This document shows, one piece after another, positions 1-8,419 of a stretch of 64,000 nt of DNA (position 1 is its first letter; every line of letters starts with the position of its first letter). Position numbers and translations under genes: made by a program. The notes beneath the pieces were generated by a model. It worked only from the letters and a program-made list of their open reading frames with translations. It searched no databases and was not told the origin of the DNA. Source of the DNA: Halopseudomonas pelagia (GTDB lineage: Bacteria; Pseudomonadota; Gammaproteobacteria; Pseudomonadales; Pseudomonadaceae); the NCBI RefSeq assembly GCF_009497895.1, contig NZ_CP033116.1:3100001-3164000 (forward strand), in the 5' to 3' direction.

Positions 1-486
1 GTGATGGCCTGGCTGCGTGACAAAATGCCTGCCGATCATCACAAGCCCGGCCTGGTACATAACGACTATCGCTTCGACAACGTCATTCTTGACCCCGAAA
101 ACCCGATGGAAATCATCGGCGTACTGGATTGGGAAATGACCACCATCGGCGACCCGCTGATGGATCTGGGCAACACCCTCGCCTACTGGATTCAGGCAGA
201 TGACCCACAACCGATGCAGGCCATCCGTCGCCAGCCCAGCCACGCACCGGGCATGCTGACGCGGCAGGAATTTGCGGATTATTACGCAGAGAAAGCCGGC
301 ATCGAGATTCCCAATCTGGATTATTACTACACCTATGGCTTGTTCCGTCTGGCTGGCATCGTGCAGCAGATCTACTACCGTTTCTATCACGGCCAGACCC
401 AGGATAAGCGCTTCGGCAACTTTATCCATATGAACAAGTTGCTGGAACAGTTGAGCCTCTCGGTCATCAACAAATCCACCCTATAA
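1..486 (+). CDS. Phosphotransferase family protein (APH/choline kinase-like), C-terminal part
   Basis: Only the C-terminal 161 residues are in the window and the gene begins upstream. The kinase-like catalytic loop is visible at residues ~19-27 (LVHNDYRFDN; the HxDxxxxN arrangement of Brenner's motif), followed by the metal-binding segment GVLDWEMTTIGDP at ~40-52. This is the APH fold seen in aminoglycoside phosphotransferases, choline kinases and the acyl-CoA-dehydrogenase-associated ACAD10/11-like phosphotransferases. The last type is the likeliest, because an SDR follows 21 bp downstream on the same strand and such pairs occur in acyl-CoA/hydroxyacid catabolism loci. The substrate cannot be told from sequence. 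A resistance role is not supported. Confidence 0.85.
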   Translation: MMAWLRDKMPADHHKPGLVHNDYRFDNVILDPENPMEIIGVLDWEMTTIGDPLMDLGNTLAYWIQADDPQPMQAIRRQPSHAPGMLTRQEFADYYAEKAGIEIPNLDYYYTYGLFRLAGIVQQIYYRFYHGQTQDKRFGNFIHMNKLLEQLSLSVINKSTL

Positions 487-507
487 GCTTAAGAAGAGGA
501 CACACCC

Positions 508-1275
508 ATGCAAAAGACTCAATTGTTTGATCTGGACGGTAAAGTTGCCCTGGTGACCGGCGCCAGCCGTGGTATCGGCGAATCCATCGCCAAACTGCTG
601 GCCCAACAAGGCGCCCACGTGATTGTGACCAGCCGCAAAATTGAAGGCTGCCAGGAAGTGGCTGACGCGATTGTCGCCGCTGGCGGCAAAGCCACCGCCA
701 TGGCCTGCCATATTGGCGAGATGGCGCAGATTACTGCCACCGTCGAGACCATCCGCAGCCAGTTTGGCAAGCTGGATATCCTGGTCAATAACGCAGCTAC
801 CAACCCCTACTTCGGCAACGTGCTGGATACCGATCTGACCGCGTTCCAGAAGACGGTAGACGTGAATATCCGCGGCTACTTCTTCATGTCAGTTGAAGCC
901 GGCAAATTGATGCGTGAGAACGGCGGCGGCGCGATTCTGAACGTAGCGTCCGTCAACGGCATGGTGCCTGGAGACATGCAGGGCATCTACTCGATCACCA
1001 AAGCTGCAGTGATCAATATGACCAAGGTGTTTGCCAAGGAGTGTGCGCAGTTCGGCATCCGCTGCAACGCCCTGCTGCCAGGTCTGACCGACACCAAGTT
1101 TGCCTCGGCACTGACCACCAATGATTCGATTCTGAAGATGGCTCTGCAGCGCATTCCGCTGCGCCGCGCAGCGGATCCAAGCGAAATGGCCGGTACCGTT
1201 TTGTATCTGGTCAGTGATGCGTCCAGCTACACCACTGGTGCAGCTATCAACGTTGATGGCGGCATGCTCGCCTGA
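508..1275 (+). CDS. SDR family oxidoreductase
   Basis: A 255-residue classical short-chain dehydrogenase. The cofactor motif TGASRGIG lies at residues 17-24, the structural NNAA motif at ~93, the catalytic Ser in NVASVNG at ~147 and the YSITK motif (Tyr/Lys) at ~160, so the tetrad is intact. The N-terminal LDGKVALVTG and C-terminal NVDGG are typical of FabG-like enzymes that act on acyl or hydroxy substrates with NAD(P)H. An AGAGG-like ribosome site precedes the ATG. It follows the phosphotransferase by 21 bp and is probably co-transcribed with it, so a role in catabolism of an acyl-CoA or alcohol is inferred. The exact substrate is unknown. Confidence 0.9.
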   Translation: MQKTQLFDLDGKVALVTGASRGIGESIAKLLAQQGAHVIVTSRKIEGCQEVADAIVAAGGKATAMACHIGEMAQITATVETIRSQFGKLDILVNNAATNPYFGNVLDTDLTAFQKTVDVNIRGYFFMSVEAGKLMRENGGGAILNVASVNGMVPGDMQGIYSITKAAVINMTKVFAKECAQFGIRCNALLPGLTDTKFASALTTNDSILKMALQRIPLRRAADPSEMAGTVLYLVSDASSYTTGAAINVDGGMLA

Positions 1276-1296
1276 GAAATCGCTGCCGAGCAGGGG

Positions 1297-1944
1297 TTAC
1301 TCGAAGCGTTCGAGAGCCTCTGTCGCAGCCTCGTTCATAGGCACCGGCGTCAAGCCGGTCGCCCCGATCTCAAGATTGAAGGTGGCGCCGTCCACCATGG
1401 GGATGAAGCGCAAGGTGAAGGCATCCGCCTCCAGCAGCGACTGCGTACCCAACCTGTCCAACCAATACCATAAATCGCGCCAGCTCGGCGTGCCATGCAA
1501 TATATCCTGCTGCGGCGGCAAGGCATCGCGCTGCTGTTCAAGCGCCAGATAGCGTCCGGCTAGCCGATGCAGCCGATACCCATCCTGCAGTCCGATGGCA
1601 TAACCCAAGCCTCTCCAGCGCAGCACCTGTACGTCCATTTCCCACAGGTCACCCTCCAACTTCAGGCGCAGGTCATCGTGGGAGCTCAGTTGGACATTGA
1701 ATTGCTGGGGCGCGACTTCGATAAATGTCAGCGTGCCGACGTTGCTTCCCATCTGGACCGGTTTGAATTGATGCAGATCCCACGCAGCCAGGGCCAGGAT
1801 CAGCCCGACCAGCAGCGACAACAACAACAGATTGCCTTTCAACCAGGACCACAACCACTCAACACGCCAACCCTTTGCGATCACAGCGCCGAGAATCAAC
1901 AGCGATACCACGCCCAGCAAGGCGGCCAATCCGTAGTACAGCAT
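1297..1944 (-). CDS. Conserved membrane protein (two N-terminal TM segments)
   Basis: A 215-residue protein whose start (MLYYGLAALLG...) is supported by GGAGA six bases upstream. The reading frame is open further upstream, but that part overlaps nudC and is rejected. Two hydrophobic helices occupy residues ~3-22 and ~38-58, followed by a ~155-residue soluble domain of mixed strands that would lie in the periplasm. It sits 17 bp after nudC and is probably the last gene of a fimL-nudC operon. Pseudomonas genomes carry homologues that are sometimes labelled multidrug transporter, but nothing here looks like a transporter. The function is not known. Confidence 0.8.
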   Translation of the reverse strand: MLYYGLAALLGVVSLLILGAVIAKGWRVEWLWSWLKGNLLLLSLLVGLILALAAWDLHQFKPVQMGSNVGTLTFIEVAPQQFNVQLSSHDDLRLKLEGDLWEMDVQVLRWRGLGYAIGLQDGYRLHRLAGRYLALEQQRDALPPQQDILHGTPSWRDLWYWLDRLGTQSLLEADAFTLRFIPMVDGATFNLEIGATGLTPVPMNEAATEALERFE

Positions 1945-1961
1945 GATGTCTCCAGGCCAGA

Positions 1962-2801
1962 TCAGGCCGGCACAGGTGGAAGGGGTTGGCCGCGCCGGCG
2001 GGCCAGGTGGCAGTCTATCAACCAGCGGGAAATGGAACCGGGGGGTGGAATGCCCGGCAGATCGTCCACGTGCCACCAACCGGCCTCTTCAATCTCACCG
2101 GGTTGCGGAACGATATCACCGCTGACGTAGCGGGCGTGAAAACCCATCATCAAGGAATTCGGGAAAGGCCAGTTCTGACTGCCGAGATACTCAAGCTGGT
2201 CCACCTCAACACCCACCTCTTCCATCACCTCACGGTGCAGGCATTCCTCGACCGACTCGCCAGGCTCGATAAAACCGGCCAGGGTACTGAAGAATCCGGG
2301 GCGGAAATGCGGTGAACGAGCCAACAGCACCTCATCACCACGGGTAATCAGCACTATGATGCATGGCGCCAATTTCGGGTACTGGCGCAGATCACAGGCG
2401 GAACACTCCATGGCCCGCTCTTCGCCCCGCGGTTGCATGGTGGCACCACAGCGGCCGCAGAAGCGATGGCTGTCGTACCAGGCCTCCAACTGTTGCGCCA
2501 GACCAAGCAACCGATATACGTCATCATCCACCTGCCCGATCAGCGTACGCAGGCCATGCCAACTAAGACCGGGCAGATCCACCGGATCGCTGATGCGCAG
2601 CAGATGGCATGCGGTATTATCCAGATGGCCAATCAGTAGATGAAAATCGGTGTTGCCGAGAAAGCGCATGCTGTCCGGGTCGTGCAGGAAGCGACCCTGG
2701 TACATGGCGAATTTCTGTTCATGGAAAACCACAACCAGGTCATTGTCTTCGATTTTCGCTGTGCGCGTTGCGGCGATAAAACGTTTGTCACTCTGTTTCA
2801 T
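1962..2801 (-). CDS. nudC: NAD(+) diphosphatase / NAD-capped RNA hydrolase NudC
   Basis: A 279-residue Nudix hydrolase that cleaves NAD(H) to NMN(H) and AMP and removes NAD caps from RNA. A zinc-ribbon (FCGRCG ... CSACD, residues ~108-130) precedes the Nudix box (GFIEPGES...REVMEEVG, ~170-190). The NAD-specific signature SQNWPFPNS (SQPWPFPxS family motif) follows about 17 residues later. The ATG at 2801 (MKQSDKRF) has AGGA 11 bases upstream. A TTG three codons earlier has poor spacing and was not chosen. It starts 5 bp after fimL stops, so translation is probably coupled. Confidence 0.96.
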   Translation of the reverse strand: MKQSDKRFIAATRTAKIEDNDLVVVFHEQKFAMYQGRFLHDPDSMRFLGNTDFHLLIGHLDNTACHLLRISDPVDLPGLSWHGLRTLIGQVDDDVYRLLGLAQQLEAWYDSHRFCGRCGATMQPRGEERAMECSACDLRQYPKLAPCIIVLITRGDEVLLARSPHFRPGFFSTLAGFIEPGESVEECLHREVMEEVGVEVDQLEYLGSQNWPFPNSLMMGFHARYVSGDIVPQPGEIEEAGWWHVDDLPGIPPPGSISRWLIDCHLARRRGQPLPPVPA

Positions 2802-2806
2802 GCTAC

Positions 2807-4480
2807 TCAAGGTCCTGCCAGGGTGTAGCCCAGTTCAGCCAGACTTTCTTCGGCCAGGGTCAGTACATCGGTGGTGGCGACGGCGGAGCGTTCAGCCGAC
2901 TCCAGATAGAATTCGATGCTGGTCAATGCGTCAGCCAATACTTCCAGTTGCTGGGCCTTGGGTACGTCGCGGCGTTCAAGCATGACTTCCTGAATAAAAC
3001 GGCCGGACAGATTGATGATACTCGCTGCTCGGGTCATGCCCAAAAATATCAGACCGCCGCGCACGGTTTCCAGGGTAGAGGGTACGTTCATCAAATGCAT
3101 GATGTCGTTGCCTGATTCCATATAAGCGGTGATTGCACGCTTGGCCAGCGAAAGACCGGCCTGGGACTCTTCAATCAGCACGATGCGTGCTTCTTTCAGC
3201 TCGACCGGCTCCTTGCTGTCACCCGGGACCGAACCGGGTACCGGCCCCACATCGCTGCCCCGCTCGTCCAGACGATTCACTGCGGTTTCTGCCATCAGTA
3301 CCGCGTCGGCTATCTGTTCAAGCACCTCTATGTCGGCACTCTTCCAACTGCTGAGTTGCTCGGCCGCCGCTTCGATAGCGGCGGCAGCCTCTGGCAGGTC
3401 AAGCATCGACAGTGTCTTCCAGAGGCGCTGAAGCGCGCCGCCCAGCGTTTCCAGCGATTGCTCCGGATCGCCAGCGTTTCTCGCCAGCAGGTCAAGCAGG
3501 TCTTTGATCGCGGTGAGTTCTTCGCGTAGCGCTTCCGCCACCGAGCGCATGACATCCACTCCCGGCCCACGCAATCGATGGAATGAGGACTGCAGCTCCA
3601 ATTCGGTATAGCCGGGATCCGGCAATCTCAGGGCCGCTTTGACTTCTTCACAGCGGTCACAAGTGGCATCACCCAGCGCTACAAGAAAAGCCAACTCGCG
3701 CAGCAGTTCGGGGTTGTTGGTTGGCGCCGGCGATGGCTGACGAACGGCGCGCTTCTTGATCTCACGATCGAGCTGCGAGAAAAGCCGTTTGCGCGGGGAC
3801 GACAACTGCAACGGGGTCCGTTCGATGGCTTCCAGCGCGGCGGCCGCAACCCAGCACAAGGTCGCAGCGCTCGGGTCCAGCGTCGACTGCCAACGTACCA
3901 GCGCACGCTGCATCAGCGGCGCGGAAGCGGCCAGACCATCATCACGGATCATGCCCAGCAAGCCCAACTGATACATTTGCCGCAGACGATTGAAAGTACG
4001 GCCATCGAGTGGCTGCTGCTCCTGCTGGCCGCGCAATGTCAACGGCAGGGTTTCTGCGGCCAGGCTATAGAAATGGCTATCCGATAGCGCCGGTACGCCG
4101 GGGCGGTTGGCACGTAATTGATTGATGGTGGGCAGCAACAGCTCCGGTCGTTCAAAACCCTGGTGCCGGCACTGCTGCAAATAACGCTCGAGCAAAAACA
4201 GGCTGTCGCACAACGCCGAAAGCGGTTCGTTGCGATCGGTGCCGTCATGCTCGGGAATATCCGTGGCCAGCGCGATCATCTCTGCCAGCAGCAAGGCTGC
4301 ACCGCGCAGCTCGATCAACGTCAGGGTGCCGCGCAGCTGCTGCAGTCCCTCGATGGCCTGTTGCAGCAAGCTGCCATTGTGGCGGTCTTCCAGAAACTGC
4401 TGGAGCAGATCTTCCACTTCACCCATGCTGGTGAAGAGCTCTTCCCTGACAAGATCTAAAGATGTGGCGCCTGTTAACAT
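2807..4480 (-). CDS. fimL: FimL-like protein (degenerate ChpA N-terminal / Hpt-like scaffold)
   Basis: A 557-residue, largely helical, Leu/Ala-rich protein with no transmembrane segment. It has degenerate histidine-phosphotransfer-like repeats: LRGTLTLIELRGAALLLAEM (residues ~47-66) and TVRGGLIFLGMTRAASI (~470) resemble the repeats at the N-terminus of the type IV pilus kinase ChpA, but the phospho-accepting His is missing. FimL of P. aeruginosa is such a protein. It promotes cAMP synthesis and twitching motility and, from memory, lies beside nudC and an enoyl-CoA hydratase gene exactly as here. The ATG at 4480 has GGGGAGA nine bases upstream and is preferred to a GTG six codons earlier. Assignment rests on synteny and repeat type. 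Confidence 0.8.
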   Translation of the reverse strand: MLTGATSLDLVREELFTSMGEVEDLLQQFLEDRHNGSLLQQAIEGLQQLRGTLTLIELRGAALLLAEMIALATDIPEHDGTDRNEPLSALCDSLFLLERYLQQCRHQGFERPELLLPTINQLRANRPGVPALSDSHFYSLAAETLPLTLRGQQEQQPLDGRTFNRLRQMYQLGLLGMIRDDGLAASAPLMQRALVRWQSTLDPSAATLCWVAAAALEAIERTPLQLSSPRKRLFSQLDREIKKRAVRQPSPAPTNNPELLRELAFLVALGDATCDRCEEVKAALRLPDPGYTELELQSSFHRLRGPGVDVMRSVAEALREELTAIKDLLDLLARNAGDPEQSLETLGGALQRLWKTLSMLDLPEAAAAIEAAAEQLSSWKSADIEVLEQIADAVLMAETAVNRLDERGSDVGPVPGSVPGDSKEPVELKEARIVLIEESQAGLSLAKRAITAYMESGNDIMHLMNVPSTLETVRGGLIFLGMTRAASIINLSGRFIQEVMLERRDVPKAQQLEVLADALTSIEFYLESAERSAVATTDVLTLAEESLAELGYTLAGP

Positions 4481-4523
4481 CGTATTGTGTCTCCCCACCC
4501 GTCCCTGCTGTGCCCTGACCGCC

Positions 4524-5336
4524 TCAGTCTGCGAAATCAGCGGTCTTTTTAGCCATATGCGCCATCATGGCTAGCTTCAGATCTTCGGATTGAAGCATTG
4601 CTGCATTCCATGTAGCTATATAGTTGAGACCATCGTCAACACTGTGGTCGCGACTATAACGAATCATTTCCTTGGTACCGCGTATAGCCAGCGGTGATTT
4701 GCTGGCAATCTCACCTGCCACCGCCATGACGCCGGAAAGCAGCTCGGCATGATCGGCAAAAGTCCTGTTGACCAGCCCCATGCGCGCCGCCTCATCACCG
4801 TCAAAGGCACGGCCAGTGTAGGCCAGCTCCCGCATCATGCCATCACCTATGAGGTGGGGCAATCTTTGTAAAGTACCGACATCCGCGGCCATGCCCATGT
4901 CAATTTCCTTGATGGAAAAATGCGCATCAGGGGTGGAATAACGCATGTCGCAGGCGCTAATCAGATCAATGGCGCCCCCGATACAGTAGCCATGAATAGC
5001 GGCGATGACGGGTTTGCGGCAGGTATCGATGACATTGAACGAGGTTTGCAGGCGCAACACGTTGCGGCGAATGATCTCGGCGTTACGGCCGATGTCCTTG
5101 CCCATCTCGGAAGACGCCTGGGCCAGCAGCTGCAAATCGATCCCCGCGGAGAAGTGCTTGCCCGCGCCGGAGACGACCACCACGCGAACGCTGTCGGTGC
5201 TGTCTACCCAGTCAAAAGCCTGGATGATCTCTTCCCAGAAGGCCTTGTTCATCGCATTGACCTTGTCAGGCCGATTGATCTGAATGTGGGCAATATTGCC
5301 GGTTTGTTCCACCAGCAGAGTTTGATACTCAGGCAT
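4524..5336 (-). CDS. Crotonase family protein, probable delta(3,5)-delta(2,4)-dienoyl-CoA isomerase
   Basis: A 270-residue enoyl-CoA hydratase/isomerase fold protein. The oxyanion-hole segments HFSAGIDL (residues ~61-68) and IHGYCIGGAIDL (~114-125) are present. The segment EIDMGMAADVGTLQRLP (~143-159) matches the hallmark of ECH1-type dienoyl-CoA isomerases, in which the Glu and the second Asp shuttle protons; simple hydratases have a second Glu instead. It would therefore isomerise 3,5-dienoyl-CoA to 2,4-dienoyl-CoA during beta-oxidation of unsaturated fatty acids with odd-position double bonds. GGGAG lies seven bases before the ATG. It is 43 bp upstream of fimL and on the same strand. Confidence 0.88.
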   Translation of the reverse strand: MPEYQTLLVEQTGNIAHIQINRPDKVNAMNKAFWEEIIQAFDWVDSTDSVRVVVVSGAGKHFSAGIDLQLLAQASSEMGKDIGRNAEIIRRNVLRLQTSFNVIDTCRKPVIAAIHGYCIGGAIDLISACDMRYSTPDAHFSIKEIDMGMAADVGTLQRLPHLIGDGMMRELAYTGRAFDGDEAARMGLVNRTFADHAELLSGVMAVAGEIASKSPLAIRGTKEMIRYSRDHSVDDGLNYIATWNAAMLQSEDLKLAMMAHMAKKTADFAD

Positions 5337-5469
5337 GACTGCGCTCCCGGGATACTTTAGCCAAACGCGGCGACATTGTGTTCAAACCAGACTATAACAA
5401 GCATTAAGGATCAATGGCATAGCTCAGGCTGCTCGGGTACTGGGTGAAGCAAAAAGCCAGTATCTAACC

Positions 5470-5526
5470 GAGCCTGTCCGGCGGGAGCTGTCCGGCGGAA
5501 CCTATCCGGTCGAGCCTACCCGGCCG
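5470..5526. repeat. Imperfect tandem repeat rich in CCGG at the 3' end of dnaQ
   Basis: Four imperfect copies of a ~13-16 bp unit, approximately GAGCCTGTCCGGCGG, lie head to tail between the upstream end of the crotonase gene and dnaQ, and the last copy covers the dnaQ stop codon. The copies have diverged, the third most strongly. Together they could fold into alternative CCGG-based stems. No U-tract follows, so this is not a standard terminator. Confidence 0.5.
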
Positions 5527-6238
5527 GTCCCTCCCACACCACAAACCCGGCGGCCTTTTCTATCGCCGCGAGGCGCTCGGTATGCGCATCCAGCTCAGCC
5601 GGGCTGGGCATGATCACTTTCAGGGCGCCGCGTTTGCTCGGATCCAGCCGGCGGATACTGGTCACGCCGTGGCTATTGGTATCACTTTCCGCGCCCTGCC
5701 CGGCTAACAGCAGTGCCGTCTGGCCGCCGGTCATGGTCAGGTAAACGTCAGCCAGAATCTCCGCATCGAGCAAAGCACCATGCAGGTCACGCTGGGAGTT
5801 GTCGACCATGTAGCGTTTGCACAGCGCATCCAGGCTATTGCGCTGACCTGGATGCTTCTCTCGGGCCATCATCAACGTATCAACCACGCCGCAATGATCG
5901 CCCATCTTGCCGAGCAGACCGCCCAGGCGCTCCAGCTCCATATCCAGAAAGCCGATATCGAACGCTGCGTTGTGGATGACCAGCCGGGCGCCTTTGACGA
6001 ACTGCATGAAGTCATTGGCTACGTCGGCAAACAATGGCTTGTCGGACAGAAACTCATCGCTGATGCCGTGGACCGCGAACGCACCTTCTTCCACTTCCCG
6101 TTCGGGATTGATGTAGACGTGGAAATGCCGGCCGGTCAGGCGCCGATCGAGTAGTTCGACGCAGCCGATCTCGATGATGCGGTGGCCGTCCTTGGGATCG
6201 ATGCCGGTTGTTTCCGTGTCGAGAACCACTTCACGCAT
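5516..6238 (-). CDS. dnaQ: DNA polymerase III epsilon subunit (proofreading exonuclease)
   Basis: A 240-residue DEDD-family 3'-5' exonuclease that proofreads for the replicative polymerase. ExoI (LDTETTGID, residues ~6-14), ExoII (HNAAFDIGF, ~93-101) and ExoIII ([14 protein letters not shown], ~154-167, a DEDDh enzyme) are intact. A clamp-binding segment QTALLL (~173-178) corresponds to the beta-clamp motif in the linker of E. coli epsilon, and the C-terminal tail would bind the alpha subunit. It overlaps the end of rnhA by 8 bp on the same strand. In E. coli the two genes are divergent, so this codirectional overlap is the Pseudomonas arrangement. Confidence 0.97.
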   Translation of the reverse strand: MREVVLDTETTGIDPKDGHRIIEIGCVELLDRRLTGRHFHVYINPEREVEEGAFAVHGISDEFLSDKPLFADVANDFMQFVKGARLVIHNAAFDIGFLDMELERLGGLLGKMGDHCGVVDTLMMAREKHPGQRNSLDALCKRYMVDNSQRDLHGALLDAEILADVYLTMTGGQTALLLAGQGAESDTNSHGVTSIRRLDPSKRGALKVIMPSPAELDAHTERLAAIEKAAGFVVWEGPAG

Positions 6239-6692
6239 GTTTCGGACTCCGTTTCGCCAGCACGTCCTGCACTCCCAGATTGGCCAACTCGTCAGCCAGA
6301 TCGTTTTCTCTATGGCCGCTGTGACCTTTCACCCAGCGCCATTCCACCTGATGCTGATTGACCAGCGCGTCAAGCTGCATCCACAGGTCGGCATTCTTCA
6401 CCGGTTGGCGGCTGGCAGTTTTCCAGCCGCGCTTTTTCCAGTTCGGCATCCATTCACGAATGCCTTTCATCACGTATTCCGAATCGGTGGTGAGCAAAAC
6501 CGGCGCCGGCTTTTTTAGCGCTTCCAACCCGCGGATCGCCGCGGTGAGCTCCATGCGATTGTTGGTTGTCTGCAACTCGCCACCGTACAACGATTTTTCA
6601 TGCTCGCCCAGGCGCAGCAGTACGCCCCAGCCACCCGGTCCGGGATTACCCTTGCAGGCCCCGTCGGTAAAAATTTCGATCGTGTGCGTCAT
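6231..6692 (-). CDS. rnhA: Ribonuclease HI
   Basis: A 153-residue RNase HI that degrades the RNA strand of RNA-DNA hybrids (R-loops, Okazaki primers). The catalytic acidic residues are visible in [12 protein letters not shown] (Asp ~10), NRMELTAAI (Glu ~48), TTDSEYV (Asp ~70) and NDLADELA (Asp ~134), with the handle-region Trp/Lys-rich stretch between. It has the length of the E. coli enzyme. Its ATG overlaps the methyltransferase stop as ATGA, and its end overlaps dnaQ, giving a tightly coupled three-gene operon. Confidence 0.97.
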   Translation of the reverse strand: MTHTIEIFTDGACKGNPGPGGWGVLLRLGEHEKSLYGGELQTTNNRMELTAAIRGLEALKKPAPVLLTTDSEYVMKGIREWMPNWKKRGWKTASRQPVKNADLWMQLDALVNQHQVEWRWVKGHSGHRENDLADELANLGVQDVLAKRSPKHA

Positions 6693-7462
6693 TCACTCTT
6701 CCGTTTCTGCGTGCGCCGGGTACCCACCGTCAGGGGCGGCAAATTCAAGGCTGGAAAGGCTCTGGCGGGCTGTTTGCGCGGAGTCACTCCGTACATTTGC
6801 CGGCGTGCGATCAGGCAGTAGAAACCGCCCATCGGTAGATTGTGCCGTTCCCCGAAGCGCTCGAGAAAGACCATCCTGTCCAGCCACTTCTGTGTGGCAA
6901 GCGGCGGACGATAGCACCCATTAATGCGTTTCTCCACAGCAAAACCCAGGACTTCCAACCAGTCGGCAAGGCGCGTCGGGCTGACAAACCCGGCCTCACT
7001 CAGCCAACTGCGGCCGGCGAAATGATTCAGCCCCCAGCTACTCCAGGGATTGAAGCCAAGAATGATAATGTGACCGCCAGCGCGTACCGCCTGACTGGCT
7101 TCACGCAACAAAGTGCGCGGCGAGAGGCAGAAATCCAGGCCGTGGTGCAGCAGCACCACGTCCAGCGATTGCGGAGCAAAGGGCCATTGGTCTTCCTGCA
7201 GTGGCATGGTCGGCGGCTCGGCGATCAGGTCGAAATGCCAACTATTGCGCAACACCTGCTGGTCGCCATCCAGCAACGACGGCGCCAGTCCGTACTGCAC
7301 CAGATGCTGACCGAAACAGCGCTGCAAAGCCTCTTCGATCACCCCCTGCTGGGCTTCCAGCAGCATCTGTCCCGCCGGAGTCTCCAGCCAGGTGCGCGCC
7401 ACGCGCAACAGGTCCATCAAGTCGGCCTGGCTAATCGAGCCAGACCGGTCATCAATCAACAT
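6689..7462 (-). CDS. Class I SAM-dependent methyltransferase (YafS-like)
   Basis: A 257-residue Methyltransf_11-type protein. A post-motif I segment around ~96-110 ([17 protein letters not shown]) and an adjacent aromatic-rich loop ([14 protein letters not shown], ~135-148) fit this family, while the glycine motif I is weak. It occupies the place of E. coli yafS, between gloB and rnhA, so it is probably its orthologue. The methyl acceptor is unknown. ACGGAGG lies a few bases before the ATG. It is the first gene of the operon with rnhA and dnaQ, divergent from gloB across 102 bp. The C-terminus is basic (RRTQKRKSE). Confidence 0.85.
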   Translation of the reverse strand: MLIDDRSGSISQADLMDLLRVARTWLETPAGQMLLEAQQGVIEEALQRCFGQHLVQYGLAPSLLDGDQQVLRNSWHFDLIAEPPTMPLQEDQWPFAPQSLDVVLLHHGLDFCLSPRTLLREASQAVRAGGHIIILGFNPWSSWGLNHFAGRSWLSEAGFVSPTRLADWLEVLGFAVEKRINGCYRPPLATQKWLDRMVFLERFGERHNLPMGGFYCLIARRQMYGVTPRKQPARAFPALNLPPLTVGTRRTQKRKSE

Positions 7463-7528
7463 CGAGCCTCCGTTGCGCTCAGCCTGGTTTTCCAGACCCT
7501 TGAGTTTCCCAAGCCAGTCAGCGCCTGT

Positions 7529-7536
7529 ACTATAAA
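7529..7536. promoter_or_regulatory. Overlapping divergent -10 elements (gloB and yafS-like operon)
   Basis: The 102-bp gap between the divergent methyltransferase and gloB genes holds TATAAA on the plus strand (7531-7536) and TATAGT on the minus strand (7529-7534), which share four bases. No good -35 is seen for either. If both are used, the two promoters exclude each other. This is a motif match only. Confidence 0.3.
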
Positions 7537-7564
7537 AGCATATTCCTTTCAGGGTGCTTTAGAC

Positions 7565-8344
7565 ATGCTCGAATTCATAGCATTACCCGCCTTCCAGGAC
7601 AATTACATTTGGCTGATTCTCGACACCCAGAACAACCGCGCGGCGGTGGTTGATCCTGGTGATGCAGTCCCGGTGATCACCTGGCTGGGACGACATCCCG
7701 AATATGACCTGACGCACATGCTGATTACCCACCATCACCGCGATCATACCGGCGGCCTGGCCACCATCAAGGCGGCCACCGGGTGCAAGGTTTGGGGGCC
7801 GGCTGCCGAAGACATTCCCGGCCTGGATCGCAGGTTGGTGGACGATGAAACCGTCAGCCTGTTCGGCCTGGACCTGCGAGTAATATCCGTGCCCGGCCAT
7901 ACCCGCGGACATATTGCCTTCTATTGCAATGAGCCCGGTGCACCCTGGCTGCTGAGTGGCGATACCTTGTTCGCAGGCGGTTGCGGCCGGCTATTCGAGG
8001 GGACGGCCGAACAGATGCACCGCTCGCTTCAGCGCCTTGCTGCCCTGCCCGACGACACGCGCGTTTATTGTGCGCATGAGTACACGCAGGCCAACCTGCG
8101 TTTTGCCCGCGCAGTCGAGCCAGAAAACAACGATATCAAGGTGCGCGCCGAAGTGGTGGATGATCTGCGCGCAGCCGGACGCATGACCCTGCCATCGAGC
8201 ATTGGCCTGGAAAAGAAAACCAACCCCTTCCTGCGCTCCGCAGTGGCACAAGTGAACCAAGCGGCGGCGGCCCACGCTGGCGAATCAGTTGCTACAGAGC
8301 TCGCGACCTTTGCCCGGATCAGGGCGTGGAAAGACAGCTTCTGA
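7565..8344 (+). CDS. gloB: Hydroxyacylglutathione hydrolase (glyoxalase II)
   Basis: A 259-residue metallo-beta-lactamase fold thioesterase that hydrolyses S-lactoylglutathione to lactate and glutathione, the second step of methylglyoxal detoxification. The binuclear metal site is seen as THHHRDHTGG (residues ~54-63), the His of VPGHTRGHI (~110-118), the Asp of SGDTLFAGGCGR (~134) and the His of CAHEYT (~172). The C-terminal glutathione-binding helical region ending in NPFLR is present. The ATG has AGGGTG upstream. The frame runs open far upstream, antisense to the methyltransferase, but only this start gives the family N-terminus. Confidence 0.97.
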   Translation: MLEFIALPAFQDNYIWLILDTQNNRAAVVDPGDAVPVITWLGRHPEYDLTHMLITHHHRDHTGGLATIKAATGCKVWGPAAEDIPGLDRRLVDDETVSLFGLDLRVISVPGHTRGHIAFYCNEPGAPWLLSGDTLFAGGCGRLFEGTAEQMHRSLQRLAALPDDTRVYCAHEYTQANLRFARAVEPENNDIKVRAEVVDDLRAAGRMTLPSSIGLEKKTNPFLRSAVAQVNQAAAAHAGESVATELATFARIRAWKDSF

Positions 8345-8364
8345 GGTTTCTGTGGAATGGTTCC

Positions 8365-8393
8365 TTGACCGCCGAAGGGCGACTTCCTAGAAT
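8365..8393 (+). promoter_or_regulatory. Sigma-70-type promoter of mltD
   Basis: TTGACC (8365-8370), a 17-bp spacer and TAGAAT (8388-8393) lie in the 75-bp gap between gloB and mltD. Transcription would start near 8400, about 20 bases before the mltD ATG. Both hexamers differ from consensus at one position. Confidence 0.6.
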
Positions 8394-8419
8394 CGAGCCA
8401 ATTTTCAACGGACCAGCCT

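Noticed and set aside
1-486. Aminoglycoside-resistance phosphotransferase
   Set aside because: Only the general APH fold is visible, and the neighbouring SDR and housekeeping context point to metabolism rather than resistance.
6842-7564. Long open frame continuing 240 codons upstream of gloB
   Set aside because: It is antisense to the methyltransferase gene. Only ATG 7565 gives the glyoxalase II N-terminus with a ribosome site.
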